A DNA stretch of 64,000 bases from Paenibacillus shirakamiensis (lineage in GTDB: Bacteria; Bacillota; Bacilli; Paenibacillales; Paenibacillaceae): NCBI RefSeq assembly GCF_017874255.1, contig NZ_JAGGLD010000001.1:248001-312000 (forward strand), given 5' to 3'. The notes below the pieces were generated by a model. That model was not told the origin of the DNA and did not search any database. It saw only the letters and a list, made by a program, of their open reading frames with translations. Positions 43,922 to 52,221 of this stretch are shown here, in pieces (within the stretch, counting starts at the first letter, position 1; the number at the start of each line of letters is the position of its first letter). A program made the translations under genes and the position numbers.

Positions 43922-43946
43922 CGATCCTTTAGGATCGTTTTTTTTA
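43920..43946 (+). terminator. Terminator after sigG
   Basis: AACGATCC (43920-43927) pairs perfectly with GGATCGTT (43932-43939) around TTTA, followed by a run of T. It begins inside the sigG stop codon. Confidence 0.95.
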
Positions 43947-44050
43947 TGCCATCGTTTATTTTTTAAGTCTTCTTCTCATATACATGAGGGAGCAGGACAA
44001 AAGGTCGTGGGGCATGGAAGAGTATGTCACTTGAAAGAGGGGGAGCTTGT

Positions 44051-44362
44051 ATGGTGAAAATCTCCGATTTTCAGACCAAAGATGTAATTAACATTGTGGA
44101 TGGAAAAAGACTTGGACAAATTAGTGATTTAGAACTGGATCTTAGACAAGGGCTGATTGAGGCTATCGTGGTTCCTGGTTATAGCAAATTCATGGGGATT
44201 TTCGGGAACGGAACTGACATGGTAATTCCCTGGCGGAATATTATAAAAATAGGCACAGACGTAATCCTCGTAAGATTGGATGAAGCCCGAATTCAGTCTT
44301 CAGATCTGGATAACACAATTTATATTGATCGAGAACGAAATTTAGACCGCCGCAGTTTATAA
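44051..44362 (+). CDS. ylmC: YlmC/YmxH-family PRC-barrel sporulation protein
   Basis: A 103-residue PRC-barrel protein: MVKISDFQTKDVINIVDGKRLGQISDLELDLRQGLIEAIVVPGYSKFMGIFGNGTDMVIPWRNIIKIGTDVILV, the typical compact beta-barrel fold of YlmC/YmxH. The ATG at 44051 is set by AGAGGGGGAG; an in-frame ATG at 44024 has no good site. It sits in the conserved place after sigG and before ylmD. The family is sporulation-linked; no molecular role is known. A terminator begins inside the gene. Confidence 0.85.
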   Translation: MVKISDFQTKDVINIVDGKRLGQISDLELDLRQGLIEAIVVPGYSKFMGIFGNGTDMVIPWRNIIKIGTDVILVRLDEARIQSSDLDNTIYIDRERNLDRRSL

Positions 44363-44374
44363 CTGCGGTTTTTC
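44350..44374 (+). terminator. Terminator overlapping the ylmC stop
   Basis: CCGCAGTT (44350-44357) pairs with AACTGCGG (44361-44368) around TAT, followed by TTTTTC. The stem includes the last codons and stop of ylmC (TAA at 44360-44362). Confidence 0.9.
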
Positions 44375-44463
44375 ATATTTTGTAGGTGGTTCTGTTGCTT
44401 GTGTAGTTTAGATTGTTACAGGATACCTGTGATACACTATAGATATGGGAAGGGAGGCTGGAT

Positions 44464-45318
44464 ATGGAACCGTTTATTAGGGTAAATATAAACAATGAAG
44501 ATCCTGCGCGGTATGAACTTACAACTTGGCAGGATAACCATATAGCTATTCGTGCAGGATTCACAGGACGTTCAGGCGGACTGGGGAGCGGGTCTTTTGA
44601 GAGTTTTAATCTTGCTTTGCATGTAGGGGATGATCCAGACACGGTGATAGCTAATCGTAAGCGATTAGCAGAAGCGCTGGAATTTAGTTTTGATCAGTGG
44701 ACTTGTGGAGAGCAAGTGCATAGTCACCGGGTCGCTCTAGTAAGCGCAAGCGATGCGGGGCGCGGACGTATAGATAGAACGGATGCTTTCCAAGGAACCG
44801 ATGGACTATTAACGGATGAGCCTGGCGTATTGCTCACTTCATTTTATGCAGATTGCGTCCCCCTCTATTTTTGGGACCCTGTGAGAAGCGTGGTAGGGCT
44901 GGCGCATGCAGGTTGGAAGGGAACTGTTCAGAATATAGCGGGTGAAATGGTACGGACTATGAAGAGTGAATATGGCTGTAAGGAAGCAAATATTCATGCT
45001 GCTATTGGGCCCTCCATTGGAGCCTGTTGCTATGAAGTAGATGAGACCGTCATGGGTCAAGTTCGCGCATGTCTAGTACCAGATCTTCATCTGGAACAAT
45101 TAGATAAAGTTGCTGAGCCTTCGCATACACCCGATAAAAGCAAGCTGGATTTAAAAGAACTAAATCGAATTCTTATGAGAAAAGCAGGAATTTTGCCGAG
45201 TCATATCGAATGTAGCAGGTGGTGTACAAGCTGTCATAGTGATCGCTTTTTCTCTTATCGTAAGGAGAATGGAGTCACTGGACGGATGGCAAGCTGGATT
45301 GGCATGAAGGAGAGGTGA
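44464..45318 (+). CDS. pgeF: PgeF/YlmD purine nucleoside phosphorylase family (laccase domain)
   Basis: A 284-residue member of the DUF152/YfiH family, now described as purine nucleoside phosphorylases and, in some genomes, as peptidoglycan-editing factors. Conserved segments are FNLALHVGDDP (Asn and His), QWTCGEQVHSHRVALV, GLLTDEPGVLLTSFYADCVPLYFWDP (metal-binding Cys), LAHAGWKGTVQNIA (metal-binding His), and IGPSIGACCYEVDE. The ATG follows GGGAAGGGAGG. The ylmE gene starts 7 bases later. Confidence 0.9.
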   Translation: MEPFIRVNINNEDPARYELTTWQDNHIAIRAGFTGRSGGLGSGSFESFNLALHVGDDPDTVIANRKRLAEALEFSFDQWTCGEQVHSHRVALVSASDAGRGRIDRTDAFQGTDGLLTDEPGVLLTSFYADCVPLYFWDPVRSVVGLAHAGWKGTVQNIAGEMVRTMKSEYGCKEANIHAAIGPSIGACCYEVDETVMGQVRACLVPDLHLEQLDKVAEPSHTPDKSKLDLKELNRILMRKAGILPSHIECSRWCTSCHSDRFFSYRKENGVTGRMASWIGMKER

Positions 45319-45325
45319 ATCATCT

Positions 45326-46030
45326 TTGTCCCTGCAAGAACGGATAAATGAGGTTCAATTACGTATTGATCAGGCATGTGAACGTACTGGTCGGAATTCC
45401 GAAGATGTTCATGTTGTTGCGGTAACTAAGTATGTATCCATTGAAGCAACGAAGCAGGTGCTAGATCATGGACTGCATCATATTGGGGAGAATCGTCTTC
45501 AGGTAGTCAAGCCGAAGTGGGAAGCTTTGGGAGACCGAGGAGTCTGGCATTTTATAGGTCATTTACAGACGAATAAAGTCAAAGATATCATTGGAAAATT
45601 CACATATATACACTCTTTAGATCGAATTTCCTTGGCACAAGAGCTGGATAAAAAAGCGGCTCAAGGGAACAGTGTTATACAAGCGTTCGTACAGGTTAAT
45701 ATATCCGGAGAGCAGACGAAGATGGGGATGAGTCCAGATCAGGTGGCTGGATTCCTCAGCGAGATTAAGGATCTGAAGCACATTCATGTCATTGGCTTAA
45801 TGACCATGGCTCCTTTTGAAGGAGATCCTGAAGATACTCGTCCCATTTTTCGTGGTTTGCGGGAACTTCGAGATGAACTGAACACGATGGCGGTAACCGA
45901 GCAACCGTTAGAACACTTGTCCATGGGTATGTCGAATGATTTCGAAGTGGCAGTAGAAGAGGGGGCGACATGGCTTCGCCTCGGGACGCTATTAGTCGGT
46001 AAAGAGGAGGAAGAGGGATGGGAGTCATGA
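45326..46030 (+). CDS. ylmE: YggS-family PLP-binding homeostasis protein (YlmE)
   Basis: A 234-residue single-domain TIM-barrel protein that binds PLP and affects vitamin B6 and amino-acid balance. Markers are VHVVAVTKYVSIEATKQVLDHGLHHIGENRLQ (PLP Lys in TKY), GVWHFIGHLQTNKVKDII, HSLDRISLAQEL, VQVNISGEQTKMGM, HVIGLMTMAP and LSMGMSNDFEVAVEEGATWLRLGT. The TTG start follows GGAGAGGTGAAT. Its 3' end overlaps the sepF start by 13 bases. Confidence 0.95.
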   Translation: MSLQERINEVQLRIDQACERTGRNSEDVHVVAVTKYVSIEATKQVLDHGLHHIGENRLQVVKPKWEALGDRGVWHFIGHLQTNKVKDIIGKFTYIHSLDRISLAQELDKKAAQGNSVIQAFVQVNISGEQTKMGMSPDQVAGFLSEIKDLKHIHVIGLMTMAPFEGDPEDTRPIFRGLRELRDELNTMAVTEQPLEHLSMGMSNDFEVAVEEGATWLRLGTLLVGKEEEEGWES

Positions 46031-46467
46031 ATAAATTTATGAATTTTCTAGGCCTGCAAGAAGAGGAAGAAATTGTAGAACGGGAAAAATTTCAGTCCCC
46101 GGATGAGGAAGAATATGAAACCCCAAGCTTCGACGCGCGTAAGAACCTAAGAGGAAATAATGTGGTCAGTATTCATTCCCAAAAAAATGTAAAACTTATA
46201 CTGAATGAACCGCGTTCTTACGATGAAGCTCAAGATATTGCAGATCATCTTAAATCACATCGCACGGTTGTTGTGAATCTACAGCGAGTACGAAATGACC
46301 AAGCTCTGCGTATTATTGATTTTCTAAGCGGCACCATTTATGCTTTGGGAGGCAGTATTTCCAAGATTGGCGGTAACATCTTCCTCTGCACCCCAGATAC
46401 AGTGGAGATTCAAGGATCTATCACTGAGATTCTTGCGGAGGATCCAGATTATAACAGAATGAGGTGA
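46018..46467 (+). CDS. sepF: Cell division protein SepF
   Basis: SepF anchors FtsZ filaments to the membrane and shapes the septum. The 149-residue protein has a short amphipathic N-terminus (MGVMNKFMNFLGLQ), an acidic linker rich in Glu, and the SepF core (VSIHSQKNVKLILNEPRSYDEAQDIADHLKSHRTVVVNLQRVRNDQALRIIDFLSGTIYALGGSISKIGGNIFLCTPDTVEI). The ATG at 46018 has GAGGAGG 7 bases upstream and lies inside ylmE; the ATG at 46027 is an alternative. Confidence 0.95.
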   Translation: MGVMNKFMNFLGLQEEEEIVEREKFQSPDEEEYETPSFDARKNLRGNNVVSIHSQKNVKLILNEPRSYDEAQDIADHLKSHRTVVVNLQRVRNDQALRIIDFLSGTIYALGGSISKIGGNIFLCTPDTVEIQGSITEILAEDPDYNRMR

Positions 46468-46474
46468 CCGGATT

Positions 46475-46747
46475 TTGAGCGCTTACTTGCTGGGTATTAT
46501 TTATATCCTGTACCGAATTTACTTTTACATGATTATTGCTTATATCTTGATGTCTTGGTTGCCCGGGGCAAGAGATAGCTCTGTGGGCGCATGGTTAGCT
46601 AAATTGGTTGAACCTTACTTAGCACCTTTTAGAAGATTTATTCCACCCATTATGGGAATGATTGATATTTCTCCAATCGTAGCCCTATTTGTTCTTCAAC
46701 TTGCTGTGTCGGGGCTTGATAGCATTGTTCGATACTTCGCAGTATAA
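46475..46747 (+). CDS. ylmG: YggT-family membrane protein (YlmG)
   Basis: A 90-residue protein with two membrane helices (YLLGIIYILYRIYFYMIIAYIL and ISPIVALFVLQLAVSGL) and a central YggT motif (PYLAPFRRFIPPIMG). The start is a TTG following GAGGTGACC after the sepF stop. YggT/YlmG proteins occur with SepF in firmicutes and plastids; the exact function is unknown. ylmH follows after 29 bases. Confidence 0.92.
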   Translation: MSAYLLGIIYILYRIYFYMIIAYILMSWLPGARDSSVGAWLAKLVEPYLAPFRRFIPPIMGMIDISPIVALFVLQLAVSGLDSIVRYFAV

Positions 46748-46776
46748 ACTTTGCGTTATAAAGGTATGGTAATGAA

Positions 46777-47559
46777 ATGAAAATGGATATGTATGAGCAC
46801 TTTCGTCCGGAGGAGCGTGCTTTTGTAGATAAGGCTTGGGAGTGGGTCGTGAATGCGGCTCAGTATCATGAACTGAGGCTTACGGACTTTCTAGATCCCC
46901 GGCAGACTTTCATCTTGGAGAGCTTAGTTAGACGCAATGCGGATGTTGCTGTCAAATATGATGGAGGCACTTCCGTGGCAGAGAGACAGCGTGCAGTAAT
47001 TGCTCCGGATTATAGGGATCTCACCGAAGAGTCGCTAAGACTTAAGGTTCTTTCAATTCAGCCTGTGGATCAAAAATTCACACAAGTAGATCACGGGGAT
47101 TACATGGGTGCGCTACTTAGTCTAGGCTTAAAAAGAGACAAGATAGGGGATATTCATGTTCTAGAAGATGGGTGTCATGTGGTTGTAGCAGAAGAAGTGG
47201 CGTCTTATCTAAGTATTCATTTGCATCAAGTACATCGCGTATCGGTGAGCACAGAAATTCTAGATATTACGTCGCTTAGAACTTCTGAGGCAGATATCCA
47301 GACCCTTGAATTATCCGTCGCCTCTCTTCGCTTAGATGGTATAGCTAGTGACGTATATCGGCTGAGTAGGAGCAAAATTCTTATTCCAATTAAAGCAGGT
47401 CGTTGCCGTGTCAATTGGAAAACGGAGGAAGATCCTTCCAAACCTCTGAAAGAAAGCGATATCGTCTCTCTTCAAGGTTTTGGGCGTTTTAAAGTGCTTG
47501 AACTTGAGGGCGTGACGAAAAAGGGAAGATACCGCTTGAAAATCGGGAAATTTGTGTAA
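46777..47559 (+). CDS. ylmH: RNA-binding S4-domain protein YlmH
   Basis: A 260-residue protein: a helical N-terminal domain with RQTFILESLVRRNADVAVKYDGG, a middle YlmH domain (DHGDYMGALLSLGLKRDKIGDIHVLEDGCHVVV) and a C-terminal S4 RNA-binding domain (SVASLRLDGIASDVYRLSRSKILIPIKAGRCRVNWKTEEDPSKPL). In B. subtilis, YlmH acts in ribosome quality control, and it is part of the ylm cluster near divIVA. The ATG follows AAGGT. Confidence 0.92.
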   Translation: MKMDMYEHFRPEERAFVDKAWEWVVNAAQYHELRLTDFLDPRQTFILESLVRRNADVAVKYDGGTSVAERQRAVIAPDYRDLTEESLRLKVLSIQPVDQKFTQVDHGDYMGALLSLGLKRDKIGDIHVLEDGCHVVVAEEVASYLSIHLHQVHRVSVSTEILDITSLRTSEADIQTLELSVASLRLDGIASDVYRLSRSKILIPIKAGRCRVNWKTEEDPSKPLKESDIVSLQGFGRFKVLELEGVTKKGRYRLKIGKFV

Positions 47560-47662
47560 TGTACAGGCAGGAGTTCATTGAACTTCTGTCGAATTGTAGT
47601 ACCCTAAGAGAGTAAGACGGTATCCGACTTTTGCGTTTTGAAATTTCTAGGAGGTGCACAGC

Positions 47663-48169
47663 ATGCCATTAACGCCGCTGGATATACATAATAAAGAGTT
47701 CTCACGTCGTCTACGTGGATATGATGAAGACGAAGTGAATGAGTTTTTGGATCAGATTATTAAGGACTACGAGAGCGTCATTCGGGAGAACAAAGATTTT
47801 CAGAATCAGTTAATAAATATTCAAGAGAAGTTAGATCACTTCTCTAATATTGAAGAGTCTTTAAGCAAGACCATTATCGTAGCTCAAGAAGCCGCAGATG
47901 AAGTTCGCAACAACGCGAAGAAGGAAGCTCAATTGATCCTGAAAGAAGCGGAAAAGAATGCGGATCGAATTATTAATGAGTCTTTATCTAAGTCAAGAAG
48001 AGTGTCTCTAGAAGTTGAAGAGCTCAAGAAGCAGGCTTCTGTCTATAGAGCACGCTTCCGTGTGTTGGTAGAAGCTCAATTAGAGCTGTTGAGTCAAGAA
48101 GGATGGGAATCCTTAGAGGCTGAACGAGCGAACTCACGCGAAGAGCGGGAAGTACGGGAAATTTATTAA
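47663..48169 (+). CDS. divIVA: Cell pole and septum organiser DivIVA
   Basis: DivIVA binds curved membrane at poles and septa. The 168-residue product starts with the membrane-binding domain PLTPLDIHNKEFSRRLRGYDEDEVNEFLDQIIKDYESVIREN and continues as a long coiled coil rich in Glu, Ala and Lys. The ATG at 47663 has AGGAGGTG 6 bases upstream. It sits in the conserved ylmH-divIVA-ileS order. A 20-base hairpin without T run lies upstream at 47569-47588. Confidence 0.95.
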   Translation: MPLTPLDIHNKEFSRRLRGYDEDEVNEFLDQIIKDYESVIRENKDFQNQLINIQEKLDHFSNIEESLSKTIIVAQEAADEVRNNAKKEAQLILKEAEKNADRIINESLSKSRRVSLEVEELKKQASVYRARFRVLVEAQLELLSQEGWESLEAERANSREEREVREIY

Positions 48170-48183
48170 GTCCGTCGTATCGG

Positions 48184-48212
48184 TTGACAGCACGATTCAA
48201 AACGAGTATAAA
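48184..48212 (+). promoter_or_regulatory. SigA promoter of the ileS T-box leader
   Basis: TTGACA (48184-48189), a 17-base spacer and TATAAA (48207-48212) form a near-consensus promoter. TATCATAATCATGATA, a 16-base inverted repeat, follows around the start site at about 48216-48231. Confidence 0.85.
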
Positions 48213-48264
48213 TAGTATCATAATCATGATAACTAAATTATTTTTTTGATGATGGGAACAAAAA

Positions 48265-48560
48265 ACGCAGTGAACCCTGGTCCCCAGAGAGTTAGGTTTT
48301 TAGCTGAAAACTAACGTTCAGGACGCGCGCGATCTATCCTCCCGGAGAAGTAATACCCAAACGTTCTTTTTCGATGATGTATCGATGAACATGTAAGTCT
48401 TACCGGTTGCCGGCCGTTATACCGGACCCATATGAAGCGTATGGGACTAAGTGTCATTCTTATGAAGTCTGTCTGGCAGACTAGAAGAGATGAAACAAGG
48501 GTGGTAACGCGAGTTCAAAGTCTCGTCCCTTTTAGGGGCGGGCTTTTTTTGTTGTTTCAA
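48265..48560 (+). promoter_or_regulatory. T-box riboswitch controlling ileS
   Basis: The leader has AGAGAG (48286-48291) followed by a stem (GTTAG..CTAAC), a GATCTATCC segment with candidate Ile specifier ATC at 48332-48334 or 48336-48338, and the T-box core AAGGGTGGTAACGCGAG (48497-48513) that binds uncharged tRNA. AGGG of the core can pair with CCCTT of the terminator arm. It should let ileS be made when tRNA-Ile is uncharged. The start of Stem I is uncertain. Confidence 0.9.
48522..48551 (+). terminator. T-box-regulated terminator before ileS
   Basis: CTCGTCCC (48522-48529) pairs with GGGGCGGG (48535-48542, two wobbles) around TTTTA, followed by CTTTTTTT. It is the transcription-stop half of the T-box switch. 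Confidence 0.93.
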
Positions 48561-48593
48561 CGTTTAGCTACTGCATAAAAGGAGAGTGTCGTT

Positions 48594-51500
48594 ATGAAAA
48601 AAGTAGATGTAAAAGAAAAGGCCCGCGCTCGGGAGCAGCGGATCCTCGCTAAATGGAATGAAGAGGACACGTTCCGCAAAAGCATGGAGCGTCGTGAAGG
48701 CAAACCGAACTATGTATTTTATGAAGGTCCCCCTACAGCCAACGGTAAACCGCATATTGGGCACGTTCTAGGCCGAGTAATTAAGGACTTTATTGGTCGT
48801 TACCAGACCATGAATGGATTCCGTGTTGTACGTAAAGCAGGCTGGGATACCCATGGTCTTCCGGTGGAACTTGGCGTGGAGAAGCAACTTGGTATTTCGG
48901 GAAAGCAGGATATTGAGAATTACGGCATTGAGAAATTTATCACGAAATGTAAAGATAGTGTCTTCGAATACGAAAAACAATGGAGAGAATTAACTGAGGC
49001 CATCGGGTACTGGACCGATCTGGATCATCCTTATATCACATTAAAGAACAGCTATATTGAGAGTGTGTGGAACATTCTTTCTACGATTCATGGCAAAGGT
49101 CTTCTGTATAGAGGACATCGCGTGAGTCCATACTGTCCTTGCTGTCAGACTACACTTAGTTCCCACGAAGTAGCCCAAGGTTACGAAGATGTGAAAGATC
49201 TGAGTGCTACTGCGAAGTTCAAACTGAAGGAAAGTGGCGAGTATGTTCTCGCTTGGACAACAACACCTTGGACCTTGCCTGCGCATACAGCGCTCGCTGT
49301 GAATGCTAAGATTGAGTATGTTCGAGTGAAGCAAGAAGATGGAATCTACATTGTTTCCAAAAACTTGGTTGACAAGGTGCTTAAGGGCGACTTTGAAGTA
49401 CTTTCCTCCCTTCAAGGTTCTGAGCTAGTTGGGCAACAATATGACGCACCTTTTGACTACATTCATCCGAACAAAGGTCTAGTTATCGTTAGTGCTGACT
49501 TTGTTACCGACTCAAGCGGTACAGGGATCGTACATTTAGCGCCTGCCCACGGGGAAGATGACTACAAGACATGCCGAGATCATGGCATTGAGTTCATCAG
49601 TGTAGTAGATCTGCAAGGGAAGTATACAGAAGTTGTTACAGACTTGGCCGGACGTTTTGTTAAAGACTGTGATGTAGATATTGTGAAGCTGTTATCAGAT
49701 CGGGGCTTGCTGTATAGCAAAGAGAAGTATGAGCATAGTTATCCGTTCTGCTGGCGCTGTAAATCTCCACTACTGTACTATGCGATGGACAGTTGGTTCA
49801 TTCAGACTACAGCGGTGAAAGAGCAACTCATTGCTAACAATAACACCGTGAACTGGTATCCTGGACATGTAAGAGAAGGGCGCTTTGGTAAATTCCTAGA
49901 GGATTTGGTGGACTGGAATATCAGCCGTAATCGGTACTGGGGAACACCTCTGAACGTATGGGTATGTGACAAAACAGGCAAAGAATACGCCCCACATAGT
50001 ATTGAAGACTTAAGAGCCCATGCCATTGGCGATGTTCCTGAAGACATTGAGCTTCACAAGCCTTATGTAGATGAGATTAAACTGCAATCACCATTCCATG
50101 AAGATGGCATCATGACCCGTACACCTGAGGTTATTGATGTATGGTTCGACAGTGGGTCCATGCCTTTTGCGCAGCATCACTATCCGTTTGAAGGAAAAGA
50201 TACTTTTGAAGAGCAATTCCCAGCCGATATGATCTGCGAAGGTATTGACCAGACTCGGGGTTGGTTCTACAGCTTGCTAGCCGTATCTACCCTCTTTACA
50301 GGCAAAGCTCCTTATAAAGCCGTTATTGCTACAGGACATATTCTAGATGAGAATGGACAGAAGATGTCCAAGTCCAAAGGGAATGTTATCGACCCTTGGG
50401 AGATCATTGAAGAATATGGTACAGATGCTTTCCGCTGGGCATTGTTATCCGATAGTGCACCTTGGACGAGTAAACGATTCTCCAAAGGTATCGTTGCGGA
50501 GGCTAAATCTAAAGTTGTCGATACATTGGTGAACACGCATGCCTTTTTAACTTTGTATGCCAATATCGATGGATACCGTTCAGAAGATCATGCTTATCGT
50601 ACTTCAGACAGTAAACTAGATCGTTGGGTATTGTCTCGTCTGAATAGCTTGATTGTCACTGTGGATAAAGGGCTTCAAGTGAATGACTTCTTGAATCCTG
50701 CCAAAGCTATCGAAAATTTTGTGGATGAACTGAGTAACTGGTATATTCGTCGTTCTCGAGACCGCTTCTGGGGAAATGGCCTTAGTGAAGATAAAATTTC
50801 GGCTTATCAGACGTTAACTCACGTTCTCGTAACCCTGGCTAAGTTGACAGCACCCTACACACCGCTACTAGCTGAAGATATCTATTTGAATTTAGATGGC
50901 GGTGAAAGTGTGCATTTTGCAGATTATCCGAAGGCTGATCTGTCTCTCATTGATGCAGAGCTGGAAAAAAATATGGAGATGGCAAGACAAATCGTGGAGC
51001 TCGCGCGGAACGTTCGGAACGAGACGGGAATTAAGACACGCCAACCATTGTCAGAACTTATTGTCTCTCTTGACCATAACTTCGACGTAGCTGCTTACGA
51101 AGACATTATCAAAGATGAGATTAATATCAAGAAGATTGTCATTGAACAGAGTGACAGCGGATTTGTTGATTTTGCCTTGAAAATGAACTTAAAAGTGGCA
51201 GGTAAGAAATATGGCAAAAATATTGGTTTCTTACAGACGTATCTCAAAGGTCTAGATGCATCCGAGACGCGGCATATTGTGGAGAATGGACAGCTAAATA
51301 TTACTTCGCCGGAAGGTGATGTTCTTGAGATTACAGCGGATGAATTGCTAATAGAAAAAATAGCTAAATCCGGTTTTGCCTCGGCTTCAGGTTACGGAAT
51401 TACCGTAGCACTAAATACCGAAATCACACCTGAACTTGAACAAGAGGGATGGGTACGCGAGATCGTTCGCGCCGTGCAAGATACACGGAAAAAACAAGAT

Positions 51501-51686
51501 CTTCCAATTGAGAAACGGATTCAGTTAAAACTCGATATCGACGCTGAACTGCAAGCTGCCATTACAGCCTTCGATCATGTACTACGTGAGAATGTACTTG
51601 TGGATGATGTCACATTTGGAAGCGAAGAAACTGCGGAAGTGATAGATATTGGTGGCAAACGAATCGGGATCTACATCAGCCAATAG
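48594..51686 (+). CDS. ileS: Isoleucyl-tRNA synthetase, long IleS2-type
   Basis: The enzyme charges tRNA-Ile. At 1030 residues it is about 110 longer than B. subtilis IleS and begins with the NYVFYEGPPTANGKPHIGHVLGRVIKDF form of the HIGH motif that marks IleS2 (eukaryote-like) enzymes; the type 1 form reads HDGPPYANG. The KMSKS loop is MSKSKGNVIDPWEIIEEYGTDAFRWALL near residue 590. Zinc-type pairs CPCC and CWRC are in the editing-domain area. IleS2 enzymes are often mupirocin-tolerant. The ATG follows AAAGGAGAG, and the T-box precedes it. Confidence 0.95.
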   Translation: MKKVDVKEKARAREQRILAKWNEEDTFRKSMERREGKPNYVFYEGPPTANGKPHIGHVLGRVIKDFIGRYQTMNGFRVVRKAGWDTHGLPVELGVEKQLGISGKQDIENYGIEKFITKCKDSVFEYEKQWRELTEAIGYWTDLDHPYITLKNSYIESVWNILSTIHGKGLLYRGHRVSPYCPCCQTTLSSHEVAQGYEDVKDLSATAKFKLKESGEYVLAWTTTPWTLPAHTALAVNAKIEYVRVKQEDGIYIVSKNLVDKVLKGDFEVLSSLQGSELVGQQYDAPFDYIHPNKGLVIVSADFVTDSSGTGIVHLAPAHGEDDYKTCRDHGIEFISVVDLQGKYTEVVTDLAGRFVKDCDVDIVKLLSDRGLLYSKEKYEHSYPFCWRCKSPLLYYAMDSWFIQTTAVKEQLIANNNTVNWYPGHVREGRFGKFLEDLVDWNISRNRYWGTPLNVWVCDKTGKEYAPHSIEDLRAHAIGDVPEDIELHKPYVDEIKLQSPFHEDGIMTRTPEVIDVWFDSGSMPFAQHHYPFEGKDTFEEQFPADMICEGIDQTRGWFYSLLAVSTLFTGKAPYKAVIATGHILDENGQKMSKSKGNVIDPWEIIEEYGTDAFRWALLSDSAPWTSKRFSKGIVAEAKSKVVDTLVNTHAFLTLYANIDGYRSEDHAYRTSDSKLDRWVLSRLNSLIVTVDKGLQVNDFLNPAKAIENFVDELSNWYIRRSRDRFWGNGLSEDKISAYQTLTHVLVTLAKLTAPYTPLLAEDIYLNLDGGESVHFADYPKADLSLIDAELEKNMEMARQIVELARNVRNETGIKTRQPLSELIVSLDHNFDVAAYEDIIKDEINIKKIVIEQSDSGFVDFALKMNLKVAGKKYGKNIGFLQTYLKGLDASETRHIVENGQLNITSPEGDVLEITADELLIEKIAKSGFASASGYGITVALNTEITPELEQEGWVREIVRAVQDTRKKQDLPIEKRIQLKLDIDAELQAAITAFDHVLRENVLVDDVTFGSEETAEVIDIGGKRIGIYISQ

Positions 51687-51749
51687 GGGCTGAATGGATA
51701 ATGAAGCATGTTTAGGGGTTCTATAGGCTATACTAAATAGCAAAAATAT

Positions 51750-51809
51750 AAACGAGCTTTTGTCTCTTCCCGCTAATCAAGGGAAGGACAAAGCTCGTTT
51801 GTATTTTTT
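51750..51809 (+). terminator. Terminator after ileS
   Basis: AAACGAGCTTTTGTC (51750-51764) pairs with GACAAAGCTCGTTT (51787-51800) with a one-base bulge, and TTCCC pairs with GGGAA inside it; GTATTTTTTC follows. Confidence 0.93.
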
Positions 51810-51843
51810 CAATACTTATGCAATTTAAGGGAGTGACCCGATT

Positions 51844-52221
51844 TTGATTAGACGGCGCATGCCACATCCTTCAACAGAAATGACTACTTCTTTACCCTCT
51901 GAACAAGTGGAACTACAAGGTACGGATGAAGAAAAAATGAGTGCCATGTATAAACTTACGCTTCATTGGGCTCATCAATTGGAAAAATCGAAGATTATGG
52001 AATATACGCAGCTCATGCAAAAGCCTTGGCGACTGGTATGGTTAAATTTAATATCTGGGGCATCAAGAGGTGTAGGAATTGCAATTGGATTTACTTTTTT
52101 TGCCGCGACAATTATTTACTTGCTTCAATTGCTGGGTGCGCTCAATCTGCCGATCATTGGAGACTATATTGCGGATATCGTTCGCATTGTACAGCGTCAG
52201 TTAGAACTTAATACGTATTAG
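51844..52221 (+). CDS. DUF5665 family membrane protein
   Basis: A 125-residue protein with a polar N-terminus, an amphipathic LHWAHQLEKSKIMEYTQLMQKPWRLVWLNLISGASRGVGIAIGFTFFAATIIYLLQLLGALNLPIIGDYIADIVR core and one or two helices, fitting DUF5665. The start is a TTG with GGGAGTGACC upstream. The 3' end overlaps the convergent YteA-type gene by 14 bases, so the two transcripts are antisense at their tails. No function is known. Confidence 0.72.
   Translation: MIRRRMPHPSTEMTTSLPSEQVELQGTDEEKMSAMYKLTLHWAHQLEKSKIMEYTQLMQKPWRLVWLNLISGASRGVGIAIGFTFFAATIIYLLQLLGALNLPIIGDYIADIVRIVQRQLELNTY

Noticed and set aside
47569..47588. Hairpin AGGAGTTC/GAACTTCT before divIVA
   Set aside because: No T run follows, so it is not a terminator, and I see no other function.
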